From contig OZ218959.1 of NCBI GenBank assembly GCA_965112735.1, forward strand, positions 2,728,001 through 2,792,000: a stretch of DNA of 64,000 bases. The letters are read 5' to 3'. Both the position numbers and the translations under genes were made by a program. Within the stretch, counting starts at the first letter, position 1. The number at the start of each line of letters is the position of its first letter. The notes below the pieces were generated by a model. That model saw nothing but the letters and a program-made list of their open reading frames with translations, was not told the DNA's origin and ran no database searches. Origin of the DNA: Phaeosaccion multiseriatum. Its lineage: Eukaryota; Ochrophyta, other classes. This document shows positions 49,078 through 58,596 of this stretch, piece by piece.

Positions 49078-50133
49078 CAGGGGCACACCAATGCCGCTAT
49101 CCTGTTGGCTGTGGCCCGTAACCAGCGCGCGAGTGACGAGGAACGCTCCCTTGCTCTCGCGGTGCTGATGAACGCATGCATGTCTGCCTCCACACAATCA
49201 TCATCCTCCGCCTCTTCATCATCATCATCATCACCATCATCATCATCCTCACCAGCGGCAGCGGCTGCAACAGCAGCAGCGGCCGCGGCGAGAGTCCGTC
49301 GGGCGGTGTTTGCCGCGGGAGGTGTGTCCCTCGTGCTGGCTATTGTATCCATCGACGGGCCTGCTCGCGACAAGTCGGTTCCCAAGATGGTGCGTGCCCG
49401 CAGTGTGGGTCTGCTTAACCGCCTCCTCTCCCTTCCCGAGGTGCTCGAGGTGTGTCGCAATCCGCAGTCCGTCAAGCGCATCGCTCGCGCACTGACCCGA
49501 AACGCTCAGATGGGCCCCCGGCTCGATGAGGAGAGCAGCAGTAGCAGCAGTAGCAGCAGTGGCAGGGAGACGGGGCAGCAGCAGGAGCAGCAGGGTAGTG
49601 GCGAAGATCTGGCCTGGGCTCGGGAGGAAAGAGACCACCTCGTACGTGTGCTTGCGGCTATCCTGAGGACCGAGCCGGGCGGCCCGCACGCTACCGTTTC
49701 AGAAGCTGTGCGTCGGGAGATTGAAGCTGAAAGGGTCGTCAGCAGCTTCATGAGTATGCTGCCGCCCGCTCGGGCAGAGGGGGGCCTGACGGGTCCGACG
49801 GCGGTGGTGACGAAGGAGTCCGTACCTAAGGCACCTCTCTGGAGCTGCTCGGTGCCCTTGGCTGCCAATGTGTGCAGCTGCCTCATTCAGCTGCTCGGGG
49901 AGCCACATGCAGGGGGGGAGACGGGGCGGCAGCTAGTGGGCAAGTCCGGTGGGGTGGATGGAGGCATTGAGAAGCTGCTGAGTCTGTTTGCCAATGGAAG
50001 TCAGGTGGTGCGCAAGAATGTGGCCATTTGCATTGCCAAGTTGGTGAAGCACGCACCCCATCGGGCGAGGGTGACGGAGTTGAGAGGGATGGAGATGCTG
50101 GTGCAGACGGGGAGCCAGGGCCTCGGCGTATGA
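45825..50133 (+). CDS. TTC12: TTC12-like TPR/armadillo protein, 4 exons, with a frameshift in a G12 run
   Basis: TTC12 is a cytoplasmic dynein-arm assembly factor in ciliated eukaryotes. Exons: 45825-46418, 46715-47119, 47313-47445 and 47619-50133. The N-terminal DDFLSKVDQVQAAIQGM matches the TTC12 start region. TPRs in exons 2-3 include ANALQLRQRGNRFFQAKQLD and EFCSRALHVDPHCVKALSRR. Armadillo-like helices follow, for example FVADYPEEEEEQ, VLMNACM and FAAGGVSLVLAIVS. The end, VAICIAKLVKHAPHRARVTE, matches the family C-terminus. In exon 4 the frame is lost at a run of 12 G (48893-48904). The upstream frame runs to 49168 with unlikely sequence, while the downstream frame is clearly homologous to 50133. 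A one-base homopolymer error is the simplest cause; a true mutation is possible. Intron 2 holds telomere-like repeats. Confidence 0.82.
47170..47306. repeat. Telomere-like ACCCTC/ACCCTT/ACCCTA hexamers in TTC12 intron 2
   Basis: About 20 consecutive hexamers of the form CACCCT or TACCCT, including one CCCTAACCC junction. They fill most of the intron up to its acceptor at 47312. Confidence 0.85.
47446..47513. repeat. TG array beginning at TTC12 exon 3 donor
   Basis: The donor GTACGTGTGTG runs directly into about 60 bp of TG repeats. Confidence 0.9.
47846..47856. repeat. Exact dispersed 11-mer in TTC12 (VSPTA frame)
   Basis: GTATCACCAAC directly after a CTG array. The coding frame reads AAVSPTATA. 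Confidence 0.8.
48794..48804. repeat. Exact dispersed 11-mer in TTC12 (AVGDT frame)
   Basis: GTTGGTGATAC preceded by AGCAGCA. The coding frame reads AAVGDTTA. It lies in the opposite orientation to the copy at 47846 in the same gene. Confidence 0.8.
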
Positions 50134-50930
50134 GGGAGATGACAGGTGCAAAGCAAGGGCCTGGGCGGTGTATGAGGGAGATGGAAGGAGAGGCGGTGCG
50201 TGGGTGCCAGCGGGCGGGCGGGCGGGCGTGCGTGCGTGCGTGCGCTTTGTTTGTTACTGCAAACGGTGCGACGCTGACGGCGGCCAAGGATTCGAAGATG
50301 GGGCGCACGCCAGTATAGCTCTGCTCCTGCTCTTGCGGCCTTCTATACTCCCGAGATGATGACATCCTAACTATATAAGCACACAACCACATTCGTGCGG
50401 CACACACCCACCCACCCGCACCCCCAAACACATCATGGTGACGTACATCATTAGGAATATTGCACATTGCTCGACTCCTGACGTGCTACCGAGCGATTCT
50501 CGGTAGCATGCTACCGGGTCCAGTGTGGCGGACCCAGTGGTGATTGACGTAATTGTGTGACCCTAGCAGGTAGCAGCTAGCTCACGCCGGCGGTGGCAGC
50601 TGATGGTTGGCCGGCCGGTCGGCCGGTAGAAGGTCAAGGCCGGCTGACGCCGGCGGTAGCAGGTAGCACGTTGGCTGACGCCGGTGGTAGCAGGTAGCAG
50701 GTAGCAGGTAGCAGGTAGATAAGGAGAGAGAGAGGAAGAGAGAGAGAGCATGATTGAACTCGCCAGCTGTGAGTAATGCGAGTACCAACACATGAAGGTC
50801 CGAAACGCCATTTATAAAGGGCTTGGTCCATGGCGCAAAAGAGAAAGCGGCGAGCAGTAGGAGTAGAGGGGATGCACGGGCCCGATTGACTTTCCTACGA
50901 AACAGAGACAGAGCATTTAAAGGAAGAACG
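50134..50930. other. Intergenic region with hairpins and GGTAGCA repeats
   Basis: A perfect 10-bp stem with a 5-nt loop lies at 50484-50508 (TGCTACCGAG / CTCGGTAGCA). A second hairpin at about 50516-50535 pairs GGGTCC with GGACCC. Then come repeated GCTGACGCCGGCGGTAGCA units at about 50640-50695, a four-fold AGGTAGC run to 50717 and GGCCGGCCGG palindromes at 50610-50630. No gene seen. It may be the TTC12 3' end or a small structured RNA. Confidence 0.6.
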
Positions 50931-53594
50931 ATGGGGAACTATTTGGACTCTCCAATCACATCAAAAGACACGCAACAGTATGAGAGACAGCCTGAGGATG
51001 TTGCCAAGGATGGCTTGTGCGCGGCAGCAAGTAGCATGCAAGGATGGAGGACAGAAATGGAAGACAGGTTCGGAGTGGAGCTTTAACCGAGAAACCGTGG
51101 GATGATGGTGGGGTCTTCTGCCCTCTTCTCTTGCTCCCTCTTCTTCTTATTTTCTTCTCCTCCGCCTCATCTATGACCTCCTTGTCCTCCCCCTCCTCCT
51201 CCTTGGCACAGAGTCTCGTGCCGTCTGGACATTGATACGCAGTTCTCCGGAGGGGTGCGTCACGTCTTCTCACTCTTCGACGGTCACGGTGGAGACGCAG
51301 TGGCCAGCTACCTCGGGGACAACATGATAGACGCTATTCTCGACGGGTTAAAGCAGAGGGTACAAGGGGAGCGGGGAGAGGGGAATCCAGATGGAGAATA
51401 CAACAGATCCTCCAACGGCGGCGACCACGACAACGATGCTGCAACGAGGAGCCAGTTGGGGGGTAGAGAAGCTAGTGACGGTGATGATGGTGGTGATGGT
51501 GGTGGTACTGGTGGTGGTGGTGGTTGTGGTGGTGGTGGTGGTGGTGGTGGTGGTGGTGGTGGTGGTGGTGGTGGTGGTGGTGGTGGTGGTGGTCGTGGTG
51601 GTGGTGATCGTGATGGTGGTGATGGTGGTGCTGGTGTTGCCACTGCTGCCGCAAAGTGCAATGTCCATCTCAGCCCCCAGGACATTGCGACAGTGGGCAA
51701 AGCTGTGTTCCTGCAGATGGACCAGGAGGTCAAGGCGCTTCTCTTCACTCGAACGGGCTGCTACCGCCCTCCTAGGGTGAGCGACGCCCTGGATGTGACA
51801 CCATTGAGTGCGCACACTGAGGAGCGACATCCAAGGAGGAGCTCCGGCCTCCGCATATCACCAACTGCTGCTTCTGCTGGTGGTGATGACGGTGGCGTGT
51901 CTTCTTCCGCCACCTCTAAAGCCTGTACCTTGAATCACTGGAACTGGCAGGTGAGGGTAGTGCATGCGGAAGAAACACGCCCGCCCCCCCCCTCCTCCTC
52001 CACTTCCCCTTCCTCCCAACCTCCCACCTCTGATCGGAACCAAACAAGGCTAAGACCTTGTGTGAGCAACTCTCCTTTTCACACCCAACCAATCCTCACT
52101 CTTACCTGCCTCGCTTCTGCCCCCACTCTCACCCACACACCCACTCACACACCCATACACCCACACAAACAAAGCAGAGCATGACCATGAATGAAGGCAC
52201 CCCGGACGGAGAGCGCACTTTGGCAGCAGCAGTAGGAGCTGCAGCAGCAGCAGCAGCCGGGCTCCCCGAGGGCGACGAACCCTTCCAAACGTGTGGGTCG
52301 ACAGCGCTGGTGGTGTGCGTGTCTGAAACTCATATCATCACGCTGAGCACTGGAGACTCAAGGGCAGTGCTAGCCCGGGAAGGAGTGGCCAAGGTGAGTG
52401 GGGTGCTAGTGGTGGTGGGACTGTATTAGTATTAGTAGTAGTAGTCGTAGTAGTAGTAGTAATAGTAGTAGTAGTAGTCGTCGTCGTCTCTTCTTCCTCC
52501 TCGTCCTCCTCCTTGTCCTTCTCACCCTCCTTGTCCACCCCCCCACCCCCCCCTCCTACCATGTGCAGGCTCTGTCTCACGACCACAAACCCGACAACCC
52601 CCTGGAGAGAGCGCGTGTGATCAAGGCAGGTGGAGGGGTGAGCTCAACGCGTGTTAACGGTCGACTCGCTCTGTCGAGGTGCATCGGAGATCACGCCTTC
52701 AAGGTGAGGGGATTAGTTCTCTCTTTCGCTGTTTGCTCTCTCTCCTCTCTCCTCTCTCCTTTCTCTTCGCCTCTCTCGCCCCACCCCCCCTCCTCTTTCT
52801 TCTCTCTCTCCCCGTTCTCTCCCTTCCTTCCTTCGTCTCCCTCCCTCCCTCCCTCCCTCCCTCCCTCCCTCCCTCCCTCCCTCCCTCCCTCCCTCCCTCC
52901 CTCCCTCCCTCCCTCCCTCCCTCCCTCCCTCCCTCCCTCCCTCCCTCCCTCCCTCCCTCCCTCCCTCCCTCCCTCCCTCCCTCCCTCCCTCCCTCCCTCC
53001 CTCCCTCCCTCCCTCCCTCCCTCCCTCCCTCCCTCCCTCCCTCCCTCCCTCCCTCCCTCCCTCCCTCCCTCCCTCCCTCCCTCCCTCCCTCCCTCCCTCC
53101 CTCCCTCCCTCCCTCCCTCCCTCCCTCCCTCCCTCCCTCCCTCCCTCCCTCCCTCCCTCCCTCCCTCCCTCCCTCCCTCCCTCCCTCCCTCCCTCCCTCC
53201 CTCCCTCCCTCCCTCCCTCCCTCCCTCCCTCCCTCCCTCCCTCCCTCCCTCCCTCCCTCCCTCCCTCCCTCCCTCCCTCCCTCCCTTCCTCTCTCCCTCC
53301 CTCCCTCCCTCCCTCCCTCCCTCCCTCCCTCCCTCCCCCCTTTCCTCTCTCTCTCCCTATCCCCTCCCTCACCTCCTCCTCCCTCCGTCTCCTCCCCCCC
53401 CTTCCCAGTGCCGGTCGGATCTCCCACCAGAGGAACAGATGGTAAGCTACGAGCCCGAGGTGAGCATCATGCCTCGCTGCGGTGACAAAGACGAGTTTCT
53501 CCTGCTGGCGTGTGACGGAATTTTCGACGTGATGGACAACGAAGCCGTGTGCGCCTTTGTCCGCGCACACATGAGGGAGGCCGAGACGTCTGGT

Positions 53595-53636
<42 letters not shown>

Positions 53637-54866
53637 GGTGCAAACAGCGGTGGTGGTGGTGGTGGTGGTGGTGGTGGTGGTGGTGGTGGTGGTAGTGATG
53701 GTGGTGGTTCAAGCGGTGGTGGTGTCAGTAGCGGTGGGGGTGTGAGAGGTGTCAGGATGGAGCCGGGCAAGACCGTGGAGGCGCTGCAGGATGCTTGCCT
53801 GGCCAAGCAGAGCAGAGACAACATGAGCGCCATCCTTGTCAACCTCAATTGCAATGCACCCATTGATAGCGCGGGTGAGTGAGTGAGTGAGTGAGTGTGT
53901 GAGTGAGGGAGTGATTGAGTGATTGATTGAGTGAGTGAGTGAGTGAGTGAGTGAGTGAGTGCGTGAGTGAGTGAGTGAGTGAGTGAGTGAGTGAGTGAGT
54001 GAGTGAGTGAGTGAGTGAGTGAGTGAGTGAGTGAGTGAGTGAGTGAGTGAGTGAGTGAGTGAGTGTGTGAGTGAGTGAGTGAGTGAGTGATTGAGTGAGT
54101 GAGTGAGTGAGTGAGTGATTGAGTGAGTGAGTGGGGCTAGGGATGGGGATGGGGAGATCAGAGTAGACTTTACAAGAAGAAAGACTTTTGGTGGGGCAGG
54201 AAGAAGGCGAAAGGGCCCTGCCATTACACCCATTTTCTCCACCAACCTCCTCCACCCCTCCACCCCTCCAACCCCCGCCACCTTCAGCCACCCGGCTGCA
54301 CTCGTCAGCGCGCTTCCTATTGACATGGTCCGTAGACACGGTGCTTCAGTGGCTCACGGTCAACGGCTTCGCGGAGTATAGGGATGACTTTGCGGCGAAA
54401 GGCATCGACGGAAGGGCGCTGTTGGAGGTGAGATGGAGAAGTCGATAAAGAGCTCAATGCAGAGGTCGATAAAAGAGATCGATACCTCTCTCTCCCTCTC
54501 TCTCTCAGTCTCTGTCTCTCTCTGCCTCTCTCTCTGCGACACTTCCCTGCCTTGGTTTGACGATGAAATACTTCTCCCTCCTTCCTCCTTTGTCCTCTAC
54601 CTCCTCTACCTCTCTCCCTCCCTCTCCCTCCCTCCCTCCCTCCCTCCCTCCCTCCCTCCCTCCCTCCCTCCCTCCCACCCTCGCGTCTCTGGCGTGGCTG
54701 CGCAGTTGACGGAAGCGGATCTGACCCGTGACCTGCACCTCAAAAAGGTCCGAAAAGAGAAGGGAGCCTCCATCCATCGCCATCCTCCTCCATCCATTGC
54801 CATCCCCCACACCCACTGTCATCATCATCATCCTCCTCCATCCATTGCCATCCCCCACACCCACTG

Positions 54867-54918
<52 letters not shown>

Positions 54919-54921
54919 GAT

Positions 54922-54988
<67 letters not shown>

Positions 54989-54998
54989 CCATCATCAC

Positions 54999-55039
<41 letters not shown>

Positions 55040-56934
55040 CCATCATATCCTCCTCCTCCTCCTTCTCCATTTACTGACATTCTCCTCCCCCCTCCCATAT
55101 TCTATTCTCCCCTCCTTCTCTCTCCCTCTTCCCTCCCTCCCCCCCTCTCGCTCCCTCTTCTGGCAGCTCGGCCTCCGCAAGAAGCTGTGGCGTAAGCTCA
55201 GTGTGCTTCCCCTGGGCTACCTCGCCTGGACAGAGGCAGACGTTACCACATGGCTTCAGGGCTGCGCATTGACACACCTCGAGAGCTACTTTGCAGCCCG
55301 ACACATCGACGGACAGGTTCGGAAAGAGTTTCAGTTTCAGTCTGATGGCGGGGTCCGCCCCTTCAGCTCAAGCCCTCGCCTCCCGTCCTCCGCTCCCCCC
55401 ACTCGCCCCACCCCCCTCCTCACCATCCACTGTCATTCCTCCCTCCTCTCCCTCCCCTCCTCCTCTCCTCCCCCTCCCCCACCTGCCATCCACTCGCTTC
55501 TCTCCCTCCCTTCGGTCTTGCGGCAAAACAGGTTCTCGCGGATTGCTGCAGCTGCAGAAGCGGCAGTGGGCCCGTGTTTTTCGGAGGGGAGGGCCAAGAA
55601 ACAGGCCAGAGAGAAGGAAGAGCAGGAGGAGGGAGGACAAGAGAAGGGGGAGGAGGTCCAGGCCCGGAGGAGGAGGAGCATGAGAACGTGGCTCTGTATC
55701 ACCAACTAGAGCAGCTCTGCGGACGCTTGCTGAGTCTTCTGTCGAGTAAGATGCTGCCGCCTCCCTCCGTGGCGAGCGTACTCCGCTTGGCAGTGGCGGT
55801 GAACGCGTTGGTGATACAGGGGATGGGCACAGAACACATGGCCCTCCACAGCACCGATTGCCTGGCGCAGATGTTTGATGACATTCTGAGCGAGCACGAG
55901 CACGACGAGGACGAGGACGGAAACGAAGAGGAGGAGGAGGAAGAGGGAAAGGAGCATCAGGCTGCGTCTCCTTCTCCGTCTCCTCCTTCACCTTCTCGGG
56001 TACCCTCTCCGCATCGGCAAAGGCAAGGCGAGGACAAGGACGAGGACGAGGAGGAGGAGGAGGAGGAGGAGGAGGAGGAGGAGGAGGAGGAGGAGGAGGG
56101 GGAGGGGGAGGCAAAGAGGAGGATGAGGCGGAGGAGGAGGAGGAGGAGGAGGAGGAGGAGAAGGCCCAGCCGCGGCAAGAGCGTGACCGGGGAGGTTACT
56201 TCTGCCGCTCCTGATGGAGAGGGGAATAAGTACAGGCTTGGAGATGATGATGTAAAGAGCAGAGGGAGGGGAGAACAAGGAGCGAGAGAAGGCGGAGGGA
56301 GAGGGGGAGGGAGAGGGAGAGAGAGAGACCAAGGCCGCGAGGAGGGACCCAGGGGACTCAGGCAAGCAAGAGGACGGGGCATGACCTGGGGCAGTCTGCA
56401 GGACAGCGTGGCGATGCAGCAACAGCACTTTGGGCACCTCTTTGGGGATCCAGCAGTTGGTGATACAGTTACCGATGGACTACATGTAGATGGCACAGTA
56501 GATGGAGCAGGAGGGGGCTGGTATCGGGGCATCCATGGCCCTGGGAGGAGGAGAGGGAAAGGGAAAGGGAAAGGGAAAGGGAGTAGTAGACATGGCATCG
56601 AGAGGGATAGAGGAGAAGGAGGAGGAGAACGAGGAGGAGAGACGTACGCGGAGGTGGAAGGGCCACAAAAAAGGTATTGGTTAGTGGGTCAGAGAGGAGA
56701 GAGAGACTACAGCAGTGACTTTACTGTTGGCGACGACGAGGATGTCGAACAGGGAGGGCAGAGAGGAGCGAGAGGGAAGCAGCAGCAGCGAGGAGGAGTA
56801 GAGCACAGGCTGAGGCCACAAACGGCGCAGCAGTACCTTCGCCGAAAGGGGGGAGGACAGAAACGGGCGGAAGGCACTGGAGGATCGCCGTCGTCGGATG
56901 ACGATCACCAGCCTCGGGGGGGAGGGGCAGCCGC

Positions 56935-56982
<48 letters not shown>

Positions 56983-57826
56983 TGGTGATACAGCAGCAGC
57001 GGTCTACTCAGCACATATAAAGGTAGGGCGGAGGATGAGCAGAGGCTCGAGCAGGGGCAGAGGCTACAAGACTGGTCTGGGCAAGGAGAATGAAGGCAAG
57101 ACCTGCCACCACAACGAGGAGAAAGAGGAGGACGGGGAGGAAGGAGAGGAGGGGGAGAAGGAGGGCAGCCGCAGGAAGGCAGCAGATGATGCCGCTGCAG
57201 ATGATGCCGACGGCGGCAGGGGGGGAGCAGAAGGCTCACTCCCCGGGGGGACGAGCGGCAACTTGAGGCGGAGGCGGAGCTCTCTCAGGTGTGTGGTTGG
57301 GCGTGGAGGGCGTGCGTGACGGCATCACGGGTGGGGGAGCGGCGCGGGTGGAAGGTTCCGTGCGGGATCTAACATACCCCCATCCTGCTTCCTCTCCTTC
57401 GTGTCGGTGCATTCGTTTTGTCCTGTGCTCTCTTTGCCGTTTCTCACCTCTTACCTGTCTCTCTCTGCGTCTCTCTCTCTCCTCTCTACTGATTGGGTAC
57501 ATGTGTGTGTGTGTGTGTGTACGATACGCAGCAACTTTTTCTCTGCGGAGAGGCGGAGGAGCTCTCTACTGCGCGTACACGCCGAGGATACCCCGGGTGA
57601 ACAGACCCCGGGGGGACAGACCCCGGTGGCGGTAGAGGGAGGCAGAGGCAGCGCGGGCGAACACACATCTGTCAAGGAGCAAGGTCAACATCAGAGCGAG
57701 GGGGCAGAGTCGAGGATGGCAGTGGATGGGGCAGCGGAGGCAGGCAACAGCAGGCACAAGCTGCTTCCTCCTCTGAAGCAACAAAACTCCCTCGGGTGGA
57801 GATCGTTCCGCCGCCTAAAGAAATAG
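50931..57826 (+). CDS. PP2C-type Ser/Thr phosphatase fused to SAM domains, 10 exons
   Basis: Metal-dependent phosphatase, about 1358 aa. Exons: 50931-51067, 51212-51950, 52178-52393, 52569-52703, 53409-53874, 54288-54427, 54706-54747, 55167-55316, 55532-57288 and 57532-57826, with phases closing throughout. The start MGNYLDSP is a likely N-myristoylation site. PP2C motifs are intact: RTEMED, FSLFDGHGG, CGSTALVV, STGDSRAVL, LSHDHKPDNP, NGRLALSRCIGD, LLLACDGIFDV and SRDNMSAIL. A SAM domain follows (WSVDTVLQWLTVNGFAEYRD, LTEADLTRDLHL, LGLRKKLWRKL), then the start of a second (WTEADVTTWLQGCALTHLES). A long Glu/Arg/Gly-rich tail contains VALYHQLEQLCGRLLSLLSS. If intron 5 is not removed, translation stops at 53882 and yields a PP2C alone. 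The SAM exon has no in-frame ATG of its own, which favours fusion. The second SAM half and the tail are least certain. Confidence 0.78.
51488..51640. repeat. GGT array coding poly-Gly in PP2C
   Basis: About 150 bp of GGT with GAT/CGT interruptions inside exon 2. It forms a Gly/Asp loop between the DGHGG motif and the next helix. Confidence 0.9.
51855..51865. repeat. Dispersed element, one mismatch, in PP2C
   Basis: ATATCACCAAC followed by TGCTGCTTCTGCTG. The coding frame reads RISPTAAS. Confidence 0.75.
52837..53336. repeat. CCCT array of about 500 bp in PP2C intron 4
   Basis: Nearly pure CCCT tetramers, interrupted near 53285, ending about 70 nt before the acceptor at 53407-53408. Its length is probably polymorphic. 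Confidence 0.95.
53875..54133. repeat. GTGA array growing from PP2C exon 5 donor
   Basis: About 60 GTGA units begin at the donor GTGAGT itself, with a few GTGT, GTGC and TTGA variants. Many units are potential alternative donors. Confidence 0.95.
54820..55045. repeat. CAT array in PP2C intron 7
   Basis: CAT triplets with CAC interruptions. The left part includes a duplicated CATCCATTGCCATCCCCCAC segment. Confidence 0.9.
55696..55706. repeat. Exact dispersed 11-mer in PP2C-SAM gene (LYHQL frame)
   Basis: GTATCACCAAC followed by TAGAGCAGC. The coding frame reads ALYHQLEQL. Confidence 0.75.
55807..55817. repeat. Exact dispersed 11-mer in PP2C-SAM gene (LVIQ frame)
   Basis: GTTGGTGATAC then AGGGG. 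The coding frame reads NALVIQGMG. It lacks flanking CAG triplets, so it could be chance or an old copy. Confidence 0.65.
56456..56466. repeat. Exact dispersed 11-mer in PP2C-SAM gene (AVGDT frame, first)
   Basis: CAGCA then GTTGGTGATAC. The coding frame reads PAVGDTVTD. Confidence 0.8.
56981..56991. repeat. Exact dispersed 11-mer in PP2C-SAM gene (AVGDT frame, second)
   Basis: Lies inside a CAG array coding poly-Ala. The frame reads AAVGDTAAA, with CAGCAGC on both sides. Confidence 0.85.
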
Positions 57827-58596
57827 AGGCGTTTCAGAAATAGAGGGGTTGCCATTGCGTAGGGCTTCACCCAAGCGTTACCTGACAGCAGAGGCTTGCT
57901 TGCATGCGCACACGACATCCGCGTCTGTGTCCCCCCCCCGGTCTGCCTCACGGCTGCCGCCCCCATGGTCCCATCGGCGTGCATACCGCTTTCCGCCATT
58001 CCGGAGCGATGTTGTTCTCCAGACAGGCCGTCCTCCCCCCCTCCTCTTATCTATACCTGATGAATGGAGAGATACGAAGCCTGTCGTAGCAGAAGAAGTA
58101 GGCGACGTGTGATGAGGCGGAGGCAGCAGCCAGGAAGAAAACGTCCTCTTCATCCTCTTGTTCCTTTCCCTCTTAACCTCCGTGCTGAAGGGGGTGCTCC
58201 TCTCCATGGCTGCAATAGCCGTGGAGGGGAGAGGGAACTTCGCCAACACGTTGCAAAATAAAAGACTCCGATCTCCAGTCCGAACGTCCGAAGGGAGGTC
58301 ACTGTCACTTTCACTTTCAGTTTCAGTTTCAGTTTCATATTATGGCACCTCCCTATCCCCCTCAGACGCGGCGAGAAGGCACAGAAGCTTCGATATAATG
58401 TAATGTTCCACATATGGGTGTTCGATACTGATAAGGTCAACCATTTAGAAACCCAAAACTCCTCCTCCTCCTCCTCCTCCTCCTCCTCCTCCTCCTCCTC
58501 CTCCTCCTCCTCCTCCTCCTCCTCCTCCTCCTCCTCCTCCTACATACACCCCACCCCACATTCTCTTGTACAACTTACAATCAGACAACTGGCCAC
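57827..58596. other. Intergenic region between convergent genes
   Basis: TTTCAG/TTTCACT hexamers lie at about 58304-58338 and a CTC array at 58459-58540. AATAAA at 58257-58262 is a possible poly(A) signal for the PP2C gene. No gene seen. Confidence 0.55.

Noticed and set aside
52563-53882. Long LPPS/REGG-type reading frames over the CCCT array
   Set aside because: Tetranucleotide repeats are open in several frames. The array lies in an intron between two PP2C exons.
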